From Alicyclobacillus sp. (lineage in GTDB: Bacteria > Bacillota > Bacilli > Alicyclobacillales > Alicyclobacillaceae): a DNA stretch of 64,000 nucleotides. Below are positions 18,183-26,269 of the stretch, piece by piece. The notes beneath the pieces were generated by a model. The model was given only the letters and a program-made list of their open reading frames with translations. It was not told the DNA's origin and did not search any database. The DNA lies in NCBI GenBank assembly GCA_023511295.1, contig JAIMBT010000018.1:1-64000 (forward strand), in the 5' to 3' direction. A program made the position numbers and the translations under genes. Every line of letters starts with the position of its first letter. The first letter of the stretch is position 1.

Positions 18183-19073
18183 TCAGATGGTCTGCAGTCC
18201 CGACGCCTGCAGCTCCATCGCCTGTAGCAGGTTGGCGAACAACTGCGCCGTGGTCACGGGGCCGACACCACCGGGTGTCGGCGACAGAGCGGCGACGTGG
18301 GAGGTGACGGCGGGATGGACATCGCCCACCACACCATCTGCGGTCTCGTTGATCCCCGCATCCACCAGTACGAGGTCTGGGTGCACCATCGCGGGTGTCA
18401 CCAGTCCAGCCCGGCCCACCGCCACGAAGGCCAACTCCGCCTGCTGCAGGTGTCTGGCCAGGTTTCGCGTGCCCGCGTGACAGACGGTGACGGTCGCGTT
18501 CTTTCGCAGCAGCAGGTGGAAGAGCGGCATCCCCACGGTCTTGCCGCAGCCCACCAGCGCGACGTGGCGGCCAGCCAGTTGGAACCCGTAGTGCTCCACC
18601 AGCCGAACGCACGCCTGCGGCGTGGCGGGGTACAGCCCTGGAGCGCCCGTCTCGTTGGCCAGGCGGTTCGCCGCCGTCAAGCCATCGATGTCCTTCTCCG
18701 GCGCAATCGCTTGAATCACGTTGTCGGCACGCATCCGCCCGGGCAGCGGCAACTCGAGCATGATGCCATGCACGGTGACATCGGCGTTGCACTTCGCAAT
18801 CTCGCGCACCAACTCCCGCTCGCTCACCGACGGTGGGAACGCGCGCAGTTCAAACGCGATACCGAGCTTTGCCGCCGCGCGCTGTTTCGCACGGGCGTAG
18901 CAAGCAGATGCCGGGTCTCCCTCGACCAGGAAGGTGACCACCTTCGGCGGCCTCCCTGCTGCAACCTGCGCCTCGACGCGCCGGGCAATCTCGGCCTCCA
19001 TCTGCCGGGCGACCGGACGGCCGCGCAGTGCCAGCGCTTGTCGGGTGTCTTCCGCGTGCGTCGTCATGGCCAT
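18183..19073 (-). CDS. folD: Methylenetetrahydrofolate dehydrogenase/cyclohydrolase
   Basis: Bifunctional cytoplasmic enzyme that interconverts 5,10-methylene-, methenyl- and 10-formyl-tetrahydrofolate. 296 residues. The Y-x3-K catalytic pair (Y59, K63) lies in ACYARAKQRAA; ELPLP, DIDGLT and PTPGGVGPVT are intact. Two motifs deviate: PATPQA replaces the usual PCTP, and VALVGCGKTVGMPL replaces the GRSxIVGxP cofactor loop, so cofactor preference may differ. ATG at 19073 is preceded by GGAGGG; the open frame extends to 19211. A ZTP riboswitch lies in the leader, linking expression to the purine/folate shortage signal ZTP or ZMP. Confidence 0.92.
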   Translation of the reverse strand: MAMTTHAEDTRQALALRGRPVARQMEAEIARRVEAQVAAGRPPKVVTFLVEGDPASACYARAKQRAAAKLGIAFELRAFPPSVSERELVREIAKCNADVTVHGIMLELPLPGRMRADNVIQAIAPEKDIDGLTAANRLANETGAPGLYPATPQACVRLVEHYGFQLAGRHVALVGCGKTVGMPLFHLLLRKNATVTVCHAGTRNLARHLQQAELAFVAVGRAGLVTPAMVHPDLVLVDAGINETADGVVGDVHPAVTSHVAALSPTPGGVGPVTTAQLFANLLQAMELQASGLQTI

Positions 19074-19181
19074 CGTGGATCCCTCCTGCGGTTGTCCGTG
19101 ATTACTGCGTCGTTCCAAACGGCTGCTCTTTGTAACTTGCAGAATCTTCAGCAACGCAAACAGGCCACCTGAGCTCCTCAG

Positions 19182-19268
19182 TGGGATGCCCAGGCGGCCG
19201 GCTGTATTCAAGCATCGCGCTCCCTTGTGGTTTCGCCCACACCTGTCCGCCAGTCACGCGATCTCATT
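19182..19268 (-). promoter_or_regulatory. ZTP (pfl) riboswitch in folD leader
   Basis: On the minus strand the leader contains CGTGACTGGCG (near 19244-19256), a GTGGG/CCAC stem with AACCAC, GGGAGCG, and the 3' element CCGCCTGGGCA (near 19186-19198). Order and spacing match the consensus of the pfl/ZTP riboswitch, which senses 5-aminoimidazole-4-carboxamide ribotide phosphates and often controls folD. A weak hairpin CCACTGAG-GAGC-TCAGGTGG then TGTTTG follows at about 19157-19183 and may be the expression platform. Folding was not computed. Confidence 0.85.
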
Positions 19269-19571
19269 GTTCACTTGTTCACCTTCTCCCCCATCATACC
19301 AGGTGAAGCGGCACGGGGGCAATCCGCTGCGCTCCGCCAAACATGGCCAAATTTTGTCGAATCCGTACCTCCGGTTGGCTGTGGCAAACCCCGCCCCGGC
19401 GAGGGCGTTCATCGCATCAGTCGCGGTGGACGATGCATAGCATAGACAGGCCGGACGAGGCAGCCGCTCTGCAATTTTGCAGCCTCCGTCCGACTCGGTG
19501 TCCCCCATATCCCGGCAGGTTTGTCCGAATCCTTTGTATACGGGGACCCAACCTAAAGGAGGTTGATCTCG
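19267..19571. other. Spacer between folD leader and S53 protease gene
   Basis: About 300 bases. It should hold the folD promoter and the protease promoter. A TTGTCGAA site (Spo0A-box-like) sits at 19354-19361. No open frame with a ribosome site was seen. Confidence 0.4.
19354..19361 (+). promoter_or_regulatory. Spo0A-box-like site upstream of S53 protease gene
   Basis: TTGTCGAA within ATTTTGTCGAATCC matches the 0A box consensus TTTGTCRAA. It is about 210 bases before the protease start. Similar sites occur at 23966, 29674 and 34156, all between genes. Confidence 0.4.
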
Positions 19572-20705
19572 ATGCGCCGCAAACTCCTCTTCCCGAGTCG
19601 GCCTGTCGAGCCGAACAACGGCCAGGGCTACTTCCCGCAAGACATCCGACGACTGTACAACTTCCCGGCGAACCTTGACGGTTCTGGTCAGACCATCGGT
19701 ATCCTGGAGTTCTCGGATGGGTACAGCTTGCGCGACGCACGGCAGTTCTGGTCGCTCCACGGCATCCCGAGCCCCAGCCTCGCCTTCGTGTCCGTGGACG
19801 GCACGCGCAACGACGGAGGGGTGCAACCCGCCGACGAAGAGGCTTCACTCGATTTACAGTGGGCTGGCGCACTCGCACCGGGCGCGCAGCTCGTCGTCTA
19901 CGAGGCGAACGCGGGCAGCACGTACGCGGAATTTGGCGACGCGATGGTTCGTACCCTGCAGTATATCCTGAACGACACCACCTATCAGCCGACGGTGTTG
20001 TCCATCTCCTACGGGGATGCGGAAGTCAACTTTCCGACCGCGACCTTGGAGCAGATTGCCTCGCTGATTCAGCAGTTGAGCAGCCGCGGAACGACCGTCT
20101 GCATCGCTTCCGGCGACCAGGGCGCGTACGGCATGCACAACCCGGACGGTCCAAAGGTCCGCCACGCGGACGCGCCGGCCACCACGCCGATGGCGGTGAC
20201 CGTCGGCGGCACCACACTTGAACCAAACGGTGCAGAGACGGCCTGGACCTACCTCGGCCCGGAGGACGGCGGCGCCACCGGCGGCGGGTTCAGCAGCCTG
20301 TTCGCCACCCCGGCCTACCAAGCCGCACTGCAAGTGCCTTCCCGCGGCATCCCGGACGTGTCGCTGAACGCCGACCCGGCCACCGGGTATCAGATCATCT
20401 TTCAGGGCCAACCGGCGGTGGTCGGTGGGACGTCGGTGTCCTGCCCCGTGTTCGCAGCGATGGTCGCCCTGGCTAACCAACAGCGGGCACAGCTTGGCAA
20501 GGGCCCCCTCATCAACTTGACGGAGGTCCTCTACGAAGCGATGGAGGGTTCGACCCGAGCGAGTGTCGGCTTCCGGGACATCGTCGCTGGCAACAACTCC
20601 TACAACGGTGTGACCGGTTACGCAGCAGAGCCCGGGTGGGACGCGTGCACGGGCTGGGGGTCCGTCGACGCTGCGCGCCTGATTGCGTTTCTCGCGACCG
20701 TCTGA
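19572..20705 (+). CDS. S53 family serine-carboxyl peptidase, kumamolisin-like, catalytic domain only
   Basis: 377-residue member of the sedolisin family (acid-active, pepstatin-insensitive endopeptidases). Catalytic residues by alignment from memory with kumamolisin: Glu90 and Asp94 in DEEASLDLQW, oxyanion Asp182 in ASGDQGAYG, Ser288 in GGTSVSCP. The calcium site FRDIVAGNNSYNGV with GWDACTGWG is present at the C-terminus. Secreted sedolisins are made with a signal peptide and a propeptide of roughly 190 residues; both are absent here. The protein begins only about 20 residues before the mature fold. AAAGGAGG lies nine bases before ATG 19572, so the short start is well supported. It may act inside the cell, in the spore, or leave by another route. 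Confidence 0.88.
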   Translation: MRRKLLFPSRPVEPNNGQGYFPQDIRRLYNFPANLDGSGQTIGILEFSDGYSLRDARQFWSLHGIPSPSLAFVSVDGTRNDGGVQPADEEASLDLQWAGALAPGAQLVVYEANAGSTYAEFGDAMVRTLQYILNDTTYQPTVLSISYGDAEVNFPTATLEQIASLIQQLSSRGTTVCIASGDQGAYGMHNPDGPKVRHADAPATTPMAVTVGGTTLEPNGAETAWTYLGPEDGGATGGGFSSLFATPAYQAALQVPSRGIPDVSLNADPATGYQIIFQGQPAVVGGTSVSCPVFAAMVALANQQRAQLGKGPLINLTEVLYEAMEGSTRASVGFRDIVAGNNSYNGVTGYAAEPGWDACTGWGSVDAARLIAFLATV

Positions 20706-20809
20706 CCACCTCCCCGCGTCTTTTGCGTTTTTGCATCCCGGTCTGCGGATTCGGTACGATAGAGAGGTTGAGTGCTGTCGTACGCCGCAGACCGGGAGGA
20801 GGGAACACG

Positions 20810-22258
20810 ATGGCCCGTTGGTCGGATACTGCAGCGGCAGCCAGATTCATCGAGCGCCGCCGCAACTGGGTACTGGTCACCATTGCGCTCGGCGTGTTGC
20901 TCAACCCGCTGAACTCTTCGATGATCTCCGTGGCGGTCGCGCGGTTCCAGGAGGTCTTCCACCTCAACTTTGCACAGGTGTCGTGGCTCATCTCGACCTA
21001 CTACCTCGCCAGTGCCATCGCGCAACCGGTGATGGGCAAGGTCGCAGACAGCATCGGGCGCAAACGCGTGTTCATCGCCGGGCTGATTCTGGTCGTCGTG
21101 ACCTCTGTCACGGCGCCGTTCGCGCCGAGCTTCACCTGGCTGATTGTGTTCCGGCTGATACAATCCATCGGCAGCGGCGCCATCTACCCGGCCGGGATGG
21201 CGATTGTCCGGCAGTGGGTGTCTGCGCGTCAGGCGCAGGCACTCGCCTTTTTGGCGGTGTTTTCGTCCGGTGCCGCCGCGTTCGGTCCGTCCATCGGCGG
21301 CTTCCTGATGCACCTCGGCGACTGGCCGGCGCTGTTCACAGCCAACATCCCCATCATCGTGGCCGCGTTTGCGATGGCGGTGACACTGTTGCCACCGGAT
21401 CGATTCGACAACACGCGCTCAAAGTCCAACTCCACGGACGGCGCGGGCGACCGAGGACCGCGCCTCATCGAACAACTGGACGTTCCCGGCATCGCTCTCT
21501 TCGCCGGCTTGGTCGTGCTGCTGCTGGTCTTCCTCCTGTCCATCGGGCCGCACACCCTCTGGTGGACCCTGCCCGGCGGCCTGGCGGTGCTCGCGGGCTT
21601 CATCTGGTGGGAGTTGCGGGCAAGGCGACCGTTTATCGACCTGCGGATGTTTGGCCGAAACCCCGGATTCACCTGGGTCGAGATTCAGTTTGTCACCGTC
21701 AACGTCATCTTCTACTGCATCTTCTTCGGGATTCCGGACTACCTGCAGGAGTCTCTGCACTTCGATGCGCAGGTGACCGGACTGCTGATGCTGTGCATTG
21801 CCGGCTCCAGTGTCGTGATTGCGCCGCTGACGGGGCGCTGGGTGGATAGAGCGGGGTCTCGCCCGCCACTCGTCCTGGCGGGCCTGTGCCTGACGGTCGG
21901 GCCCCTCCTGTTCCTCACCTTGCAGCCGACGTCGCCGATGGCTTGGATGGCGGTCGTGTTCTTCATCCTCGGCCTCAGCAACGGCTTGAACAACATCGGC
22001 TTGCAAACCGCCCTGTTCGCCGTGACGCCGGCGCAGATCATGGGGACGGCGTCCGGGCTGTTCATGACCGCCCGGTACATGGGAACCATCCTGTCTACGG
22101 TCGTGCTCGGGCTGGTGTTTCACAGCGTGATTGGCACGCCGGAACTGCACCGCCTCGGCATCATCCTGGCAGCAATGGGGCTGGTGGTGATCTTCATGAG
22201 CCTGCGCCTGCCGCTTGGCCGCCCGCGCCCAGCGAGCGGAACTTCCGGGAAGCTGTAA
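20810..22258 (+). CDS. MFS transporter, DHA2/EmrB-QacA type
   Basis: Proton-coupled drug or metabolite exporter of 482 residues with about 12-14 hydrophobic segments. Motif A is GKVADSIGRKR after segment 2, motif C-like GPSIGGFL in segment 5, and the long middle loop plus extra pair of segments fits the 14-TM DHA2 subgroup. ATG at 20810 has GGGAGGAGGG upstream; the in-frame extension to 20636 overlaps the protease gene and is rejected. Single gene ending at a bidirectional hairpin. Substrate unknown. Confidence 0.85.
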   Translation: MARWSDTAAAARFIERRRNWVLVTIALGVLLNPLNSSMISVAVARFQEVFHLNFAQVSWLISTYYLASAIAQPVMGKVADSIGRKRVFIAGLILVVVTSVTAPFAPSFTWLIVFRLIQSIGSGAIYPAGMAIVRQWVSARQAQALAFLAVFSSGAAAFGPSIGGFLMHLGDWPALFTANIPIIVAAFAMAVTLLPPDRFDNTRSKSNSTDGAGDRGPRLIEQLDVPGIALFAGLVVLLLVFLLSIGPHTLWWTLPGGLAVLAGFIWWELRARRPFIDLRMFGRNPGFTWVEIQFVTVNVIFYCIFFGIPDYLQESLHFDAQVTGLLMLCIAGSSVVIAPLTGRWVDRAGSRPPLVLAGLCLTVGPLLFLTLQPTSPMAWMAVVFFILGLSNGLNNIGLQTALFAVTPAQIMGTASGLFMTARYMGTILSTVVLGLVFHSVIGTPELHRLGIILAAMGLVVIFMSLRLPLGRPRPASGTSGKL

Positions 22259-22337
22259 CCAGCGGAGGCACCCACGTTCGCGGGTCCGCATCGGGTGCCC
22301 CGGTCCACCGTCGAAACGTCCATCCGCTCGACATGAA

Positions 22338-22379
22338 ACGGGGCTTGCGAAGGGAGGCCATCCCTTCCGCAAGCCCCGT
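22338..22379. terminator. Bidirectional hairpin terminator, MFS/htrA
   Basis: ACGGGGCTTGCG-AAGGGA pairs with TCCCTTCCGCAAGCCCCGT across a short loop with one bulged base. It lies between the convergent MFS and HtrA genes. Confidence 0.7.
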
Positions 22380-22415
22380 CGTTCACTGGGCGAATGCTGC
22401 GTCGCGCTAACGGCG

Positions 22416-23753
22416 TCAGTTTCCAAACGACCCGAACGGGTTGAGCGGGTCTTGCCCACTCTGCCCCTGGCCGCTCCCGTAACCGCCGTATCCTCCGGGC
22501 GAGCTGTTGCCCTGCGTGCTCGACTGCACGGATTGCAGGGTGGTCAGCTTCAGTTTGAGGTTCAGTTTTTTGTCGCCGCGGTACACGGTGAGGGTGACTG
22601 TCTGACCCGGTTTGTCGGCGAAGATGTAGGTCCGCAGGTCCGCGTCGTTCGCGACCGTCTTGCCGTCGAGGGCCACGATGATGTCCTGCGGCTTGAGGCC
22701 GGACGCCTTGGCTTCCGGCGAGTCGACGGATTCGACGAGCACGCCGTAGTTGACCGGCGCGTTGATGTTCCCGTAGAACCCGTAGGCCGCGCCGACTTCG
22801 TCCATGGAGACCTCCTCAATGCCGAGTGCCGGGTGCACGGCGTGGCCGGTCTTCAGGATTTCATTCGCAATCTGTACGACCTCATTGGACGGGATGGCGA
22901 ATCCCATTCCCTGCACGTCTGTCTCGACAATCTTACTGCTGTTGATGCCGACGACCTGGCCCTGGATGTTGAGCAGCGGTCCGCCGCTGTTGCCCGGGTT
23001 GATGGCCGCGTCCGTCTGAATCACGTTCTGGTAGTCGAGCACCTGGTTGTTGTCCGGGTTCTCCACGGGCATCACGCGCTTCGGCGAACTGATGATGCCG
23101 GAGGTCACGGACTCTGCGAAATCGAGGCCCATCGGCGTGCCGATGGCGATGGCTGGCTGCCCCGCCTGCAGGTTGTCCGAGTTCGCGAACGTCACCGGGG
23201 TTACACCCGACATGTTCGAGACCGGAATCTTGATGACGGCGAGGTCCGTGTACGGGTCGGTCCCGACCAAGGTCGCCTGCACCTGCTTCCCGGACTTGAG
23301 CACCACTTCAATCTTCTGTGCGTCCTGGACCACGTGGTTGTTGGTCACCGCGTAGGCGTAGTGACTATCCTTGTAGAAGTACACGCCCGTTCCGACACCG
23401 TAGGGCTGCAACTGTGGCGCTTGGCCGAAGCCGCTCGACTGGTCCTGATAATTGACCACCGCCATCACCGCGGGCTCCACCTGCTGCGCCACTGTCGAAA
23501 TCGCGCTCGTTTCGTTCACATTCACCGTGCTGACCGGCGTGCTCGGGGTGGTCGAACCACTGACCGCTCCACTCGCTGTCGCCACCGCAGCCGGGGTGCT
23601 GTTGCCAATCGTCAGCGCACCCTTGTCGACCGCAGTCAAGATGCCGACGGTGGATGCGGAGCCGACCACTGCGGCCAGGACCACCGATCCTATCCAAGCC
23701 GCCGCGCCCCGTCCGAGCCCTTGCTTTTTCGGTTTCTCCCGATAGAATCCCAT
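22416..23753 (-). CDS. htrA: HtrA-like membrane-anchored serine protease with PDZ domain
   Basis: Envelope quality-control protease of 445 residues. One N-terminal transmembrane helix (about residues 18-40) follows a short basic tail. A Ser/Thr-rich spacer leads to a trypsin-like domain with His140 (TNNHVV), Asp170 (YTDLAV) and Ser256 (GNSGGP). A PDZ domain follows at about residues 315-405, and the tail is Gly/Ser-rich and disordered. Start at ATG 23753 with GGTGGAGAG upstream; the frame extends 22 codons further. Such proteases degrade misfolded secreted proteins and are often induced by secretion stress. It lies next to the polysaccharide and surface-protein region. Confidence 0.9.
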   Translation of the reverse strand: MGFYREKPKKQGLGRGAAAWIGSVVLAAVVGSASTVGILTAVDKGALTIGNSTPAAVATASGAVSGSTTPSTPVSTVNVNETSAISTVAQQVEPAVMAVVNYQDQSSGFGQAPQLQPYGVGTGVYFYKDSHYAYAVTNNHVVQDAQKIEVVLKSGKQVQATLVGTDPYTDLAVIKIPVSNMSGVTPVTFANSDNLQAGQPAIAIGTPMGLDFAESVTSGIISSPKRVMPVENPDNNQVLDYQNVIQTDAAINPGNSGGPLLNIQGQVVGINSSKIVETDVQGMGFAIPSNEVVQIANEILKTGHAVHPALGIEEVSMDEVGAAYGFYGNINAPVNYGVLVESVDSPEAKASGLKPQDIIVALDGKTVANDADLRTYIFADKPGQTVTLTVYRGDKKLNLKLKLTTLQSVQSSTQGNSSPGGYGGYGSGQGQSGQDPLNPFGSFGN

Positions 23754-24068
23754 GGTCTCTCCACCTCTCTCGATGTGGTGTATCAGCTGAGCGCCAGGAC
23801 AGCGCTCCTCACGTTCCACTCACAGCATAGACCATGGATGTGAACCTGCTTTGAACAGGGATTGACGGATTTCTCGCGTGTATATGGAGATGTTGTGGAG
23901 AACCGGAAGGAACCGTTTATCAATTTCTCACCGAGGCATCCTTGAAAAGAGGAATTTGGCGAAAACTGTCGAATACGACGTAGATGACTGGTTGATACCG
24001 GTAAGTTCGCTGTGGTCCAATGAACGCCACGGTGCGGCCAGAACGTTCGCTGCAAGGAGTGTTGGACA
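23754..24068. other. Divergent regulatory region between htrA and the BY-kinase gene
   Basis: About 315 bases with no supported gene. It should hold both promoters. A Spo0A-box-like CTGTCGAA lies at 23966-23973. No riboswitch was recognised. Confidence 0.4.
23966..23973 (+). promoter_or_regulatory. Spo0A-box-like site upstream of BY-kinase/Wzz genes
   Basis: CTGTCGAA carries the TGTCGAA core of the 0A box and lies about 95 bases before the kinase start. In Bacillus, matrix genes are under Spo0A-dependent control, which fits the location. Short motif, so moderate weight only. Confidence 0.35.
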
Positions 24069-24773
24069 TTGTCGTTATCGGAGCGCAGCCCGCGGCCGCT
24101 CGCGCAGACCAACCCAAAGTCCCCTGTCGTGGAGGCATACCGCACGATTCGCACCAACCTCCAGTTTGCCAGTGCCGTTGAGGACGTTCAGGTGGTCCTG
24201 GCGACGAGCACCCTGCCGGCGGAAGGCAAGACGTCGACGGTTTGCAACGTCGGCGTCGTCACAGCCGAAGCGGGCCGAAACGTGCTGCTCATCGACGCTG
24301 ACCTGCGCAAACCGCAGATTCACCAGCGGTTTCAAGTCACGAACCTGCGCGGCCTGAGCTCTCTGCTGATTCGCGAGAGCACGTTTGAGGAAGCCCTTGT
24401 GGAAAGCGGGACGCCGGGTTTGACCCTGTTGCCGAGCGGACCCATTCCACCAAACCCGTCGGAGTTGCTGTCGTCCAAGCGGTTTACCGAAATCCTCGAA
24501 GCGGCTCGTCAGTCCTACGACCTCATCCTGGTTGACAGCCCGCCCGTCCTTTCGGTGGCGGACGCACTCGTGCTCTCCCGCGCAGCGGACGGTGTGCTGT
24601 TCGTCGTCGACGCGCAGAACACCAACCGCAAGCTGGCGCAAAAGGCTGTCTCTTCGTTGCGCCAAATCAACGCCCGCGTCCTTGGAACGGTGCTCAACCG
24701 CATGAAACACGAGCCGGGCGATGGGTACTACTACTACAGTTACTACAACTCCGGACCGAGCACGTCCGCCTGA
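24069..24773 (+). CDS. Bacterial tyrosine kinase, CpsD/EpsB type
   Basis: Cytoplasmic BY-kinase of 234 residues controlling exopolysaccharide synthesis. Walker A is LPAEGKTST (Lys54), Walker A' LLIDADLRKP (about 73-82), Walker B LILVDSPP (about 153-160). The C-terminus has the typical tyrosine cluster GYYYYSYYNSG that is autophosphorylated. TTG start with AAGGAG upstream. The activating membrane adaptor is the next gene, only 13 bases downstream. In most Firmicutes the adaptor gene precedes the kinase; here the order is reversed. Confidence 0.9.
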   Translation: MSLSERSPRPLAQTNPKSPVVEAYRTIRTNLQFASAVEDVQVVLATSTLPAEGKTSTVCNVGVVTAEAGRNVLLIDADLRKPQIHQRFQVTNLRGLSSLLIRESTFEEALVESGTPGLTLLPSGPIPPNPSELLSSKRFTEILEAARQSYDLILVDSPPVLSVADALVLSRAADGVLFVVDAQNTNRKLAQKAVSSLRQINARVLGTVLNRMKHEPGDGYYYYSYYNSGPSTSA

Positions 24774-24786
24774 CAACCAGAGGTGC

Positions 24787-25470
24787 ATGATGGAAGAATT
24801 GGAACTTCGAGAGTACTGGCAAATCATTCGCAAGCGCTGGCTGTTGGTCGTTCTGATTCCGGTGATTGCCGTCGTCGTGAGCGGCATCCTGTCGTTTTTC
24901 GTTATCCAGCCGCAGTACAGCGCCAGTACCACGCTCTTGGTCAACCAGAAGGCGGACAGCACCAACCCGCTGCAGTACCAAGACATCCAGGTGAGCGAGG
25001 CGTTGGTCAACACCTACACCAACATCATCAAGAGCCACACGATTGAGTCGCAAGTGGTTTCGGACCTGGGCCTGTCCATGCCTGTGTCGCAGTTGGACAA
25101 GATGATCAGCGTGACCTCGCCGAACCAATCCCAAGTGATTGAGGTCACGGTCACCGGACCGAGCCAAAGTCAGGCGGCTCGGATTGCCAACCAACTGGCC
25201 CAAGTGTTCCAAGGCAAGGCGCAAACCTTGATGGACGTGCAGAACGTCCAGATTATCGACCCGGCATTGGTGCAGTCCAACCCCGCCCCTGTGAAGCCGA
25301 ACAAGAAGTTGAACGTCTCCATCGCCCTCATCCTCGGGCTGATGGTGAGCGTCGGTCTCGCCTTTTTGCTCGAGTATCTGGACAACCGGATTCGAACCGA
25401 AGAGGACGTCCACCGCTACCTCGACCTCCCGGTTCTCGGAGCGGTCACAGACTTCAACGCGAAGAAATAG
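24787..25470 (+). CDS. Wzz-type chain-length determinant/kinase adaptor (CpsC/EpsA/YveK-like)
   Basis: Polysaccharide co-polymerase of 227 residues with two transmembrane helices (about 19-41 and 177-197) that flank an extracytoplasmic domain. The first helix follows ELREYWQIIRKRWLL, the usual Wzz start. A PVKPNKKLNV proline-rich motif precedes the second helix, and the cytoplasmic tail (about 30 residues) would activate the kinase encoded upstream. ATG at 24787 or the next codon. Transcription probably ends at the hairpin 50 bases downstream, so the pair is not joined to the biosynthetic genes further right. Confidence 0.88.
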   Translation: MMEELELREYWQIIRKRWLLVVLIPVIAVVVSGILSFFVIQPQYSASTTLLVNQKADSTNPLQYQDIQVSEALVNTYTNIIKSHTIESQVVSDLGLSMPVSQLDKMISVTSPNQSQVIEVTVTGPSQSQAARIANQLAQVFQGKAQTLMDVQNVQIIDPALVQSNPAPVKPNKKLNVSIALILGLMVSVGLAFLLEYLDNRIRTEEDVHRYLDLPVLGAVTDFNAKK

Positions 25471-25518
25471 CCGCAGGCAGCCACCCGTCACCGTGCCAAG
25501 CCCCTATCAGACAACGAC

Positions 25519-25555
25519 AAGGGCATCTCTGCTCCATCTCAGCAGAGATGCCCTT
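25519..25555. terminator. Rho-independent terminator
   Basis: 15-bp perfect stem AAGGGCATCTCTGCT / AGCAGAGATGCCCTT with a 7-base loop, followed by TTCGTTT on the plus strand. It ends the kinase-Wzz unit and may also serve the converging gene. Confidence 0.85.
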
Positions 25556-25587
25556 TTCGTTTGGGCGCGACGCACCGGTTCTTCGCC

Positions 25588-26259
25588 TCAGTGCAGGCGC
25601 TGGTACGCCTGCTCCATGTCGATAATCTCGGCCGGGGTAAAGTGCGACAAAATCTGTTCCTTGATAGCCGTCTTCTGCGCCTCGGTCAACGAGCTGCGAT
25701 GGAGATACTCCGTCATGTAGTGAGCAATCTCCGATGCCGTGAAGTGACTCATGGCGTAATCAATCAGCTGTTGGCGGCTGGTGAAGGTGGGAACCGACGC
25801 CCCTGGTGAAGATGTCCCGGTCGAACCTCCGGCGTTCCCGCCACCGCTGCCAGATGCGCCAGGCGCAGTAGAACCCGCACCACTGAACCCGTTTGACCCG
25901 GTGCGGGTCCCCGCTTCCCCGGCGGACCCGACGGGAGGTAGAGACCCGCCGGTTCCGTCCTGTCCACGCGCTTTGCCGCCTGAACTGCCTGCGGCCGTTC
26001 CGCCACTCGCGGCGCTGTTCTGGCTGCTCTGCAGACCGCTCAGACTACCCACAACGTTCACGTCGACCCCAGTCCCGTCAAGCTTATTGGCGAGCGCCGG
26101 GTCATTCGTCAGCTGGTGGAGCTCATTCTGAACGGAGGGATCATTCAGGGTCGCAATCACCTGGGCACCGACGCGCTCCTTCACAACTCGGTCGGCATAC
26201 CACCCTCCCGCCGCAAGGACACAGACGACGAGGAGTGTGTACAACGGCCACCGCTTCAT
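25588..26259 (-). CDS. Membrane-anchored protein with Gly/Ser linker and duplicated SHFTxxEI helical motif
   Basis: 223 residues, not assigned to a known family. One N-terminal membrane helix (about residues 6-22) is followed by about 40 residues of charged helix, a low-complexity Gly/Ser/Pro linker of about 90 residues, and a C-terminal helical domain. The latter carries two similar halves: YAMSHFTASEIAHYMTEYL and EQILSHFTPAEIIDMEQAYQ. ATG at 26259 is chosen because it starts the basic-plus-hydrophobic anchor MKRWPLYTLLVV. It follows the surface-protein gene upstream by 10 bases, so the two are probably cotranscribed. An adaptor or spacer role at the cell surface is a guess. Confidence 0.7.
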   Translation of the reverse strand: MKRWPLYTLLVVCVLAAGGWYADRVVKERVGAQVIATLNDPSVQNELHQLTNDPALANKLDGTGVDVNVVGSLSGLQSSQNSAASGGTAAGSSGGKARGQDGTGGSLPPVGSAGEAGTRTGSNGFSGAGSTAPGASGSGGGNAGGSTGTSSPGASVPTFTSRQQLIDYAMSHFTASEIAHYMTEYLHRSSLTEAQKTAIKEQILSHFTPAEIIDMEQAYQRLH

Positions 26260-26269
26260 GCGAACGACC

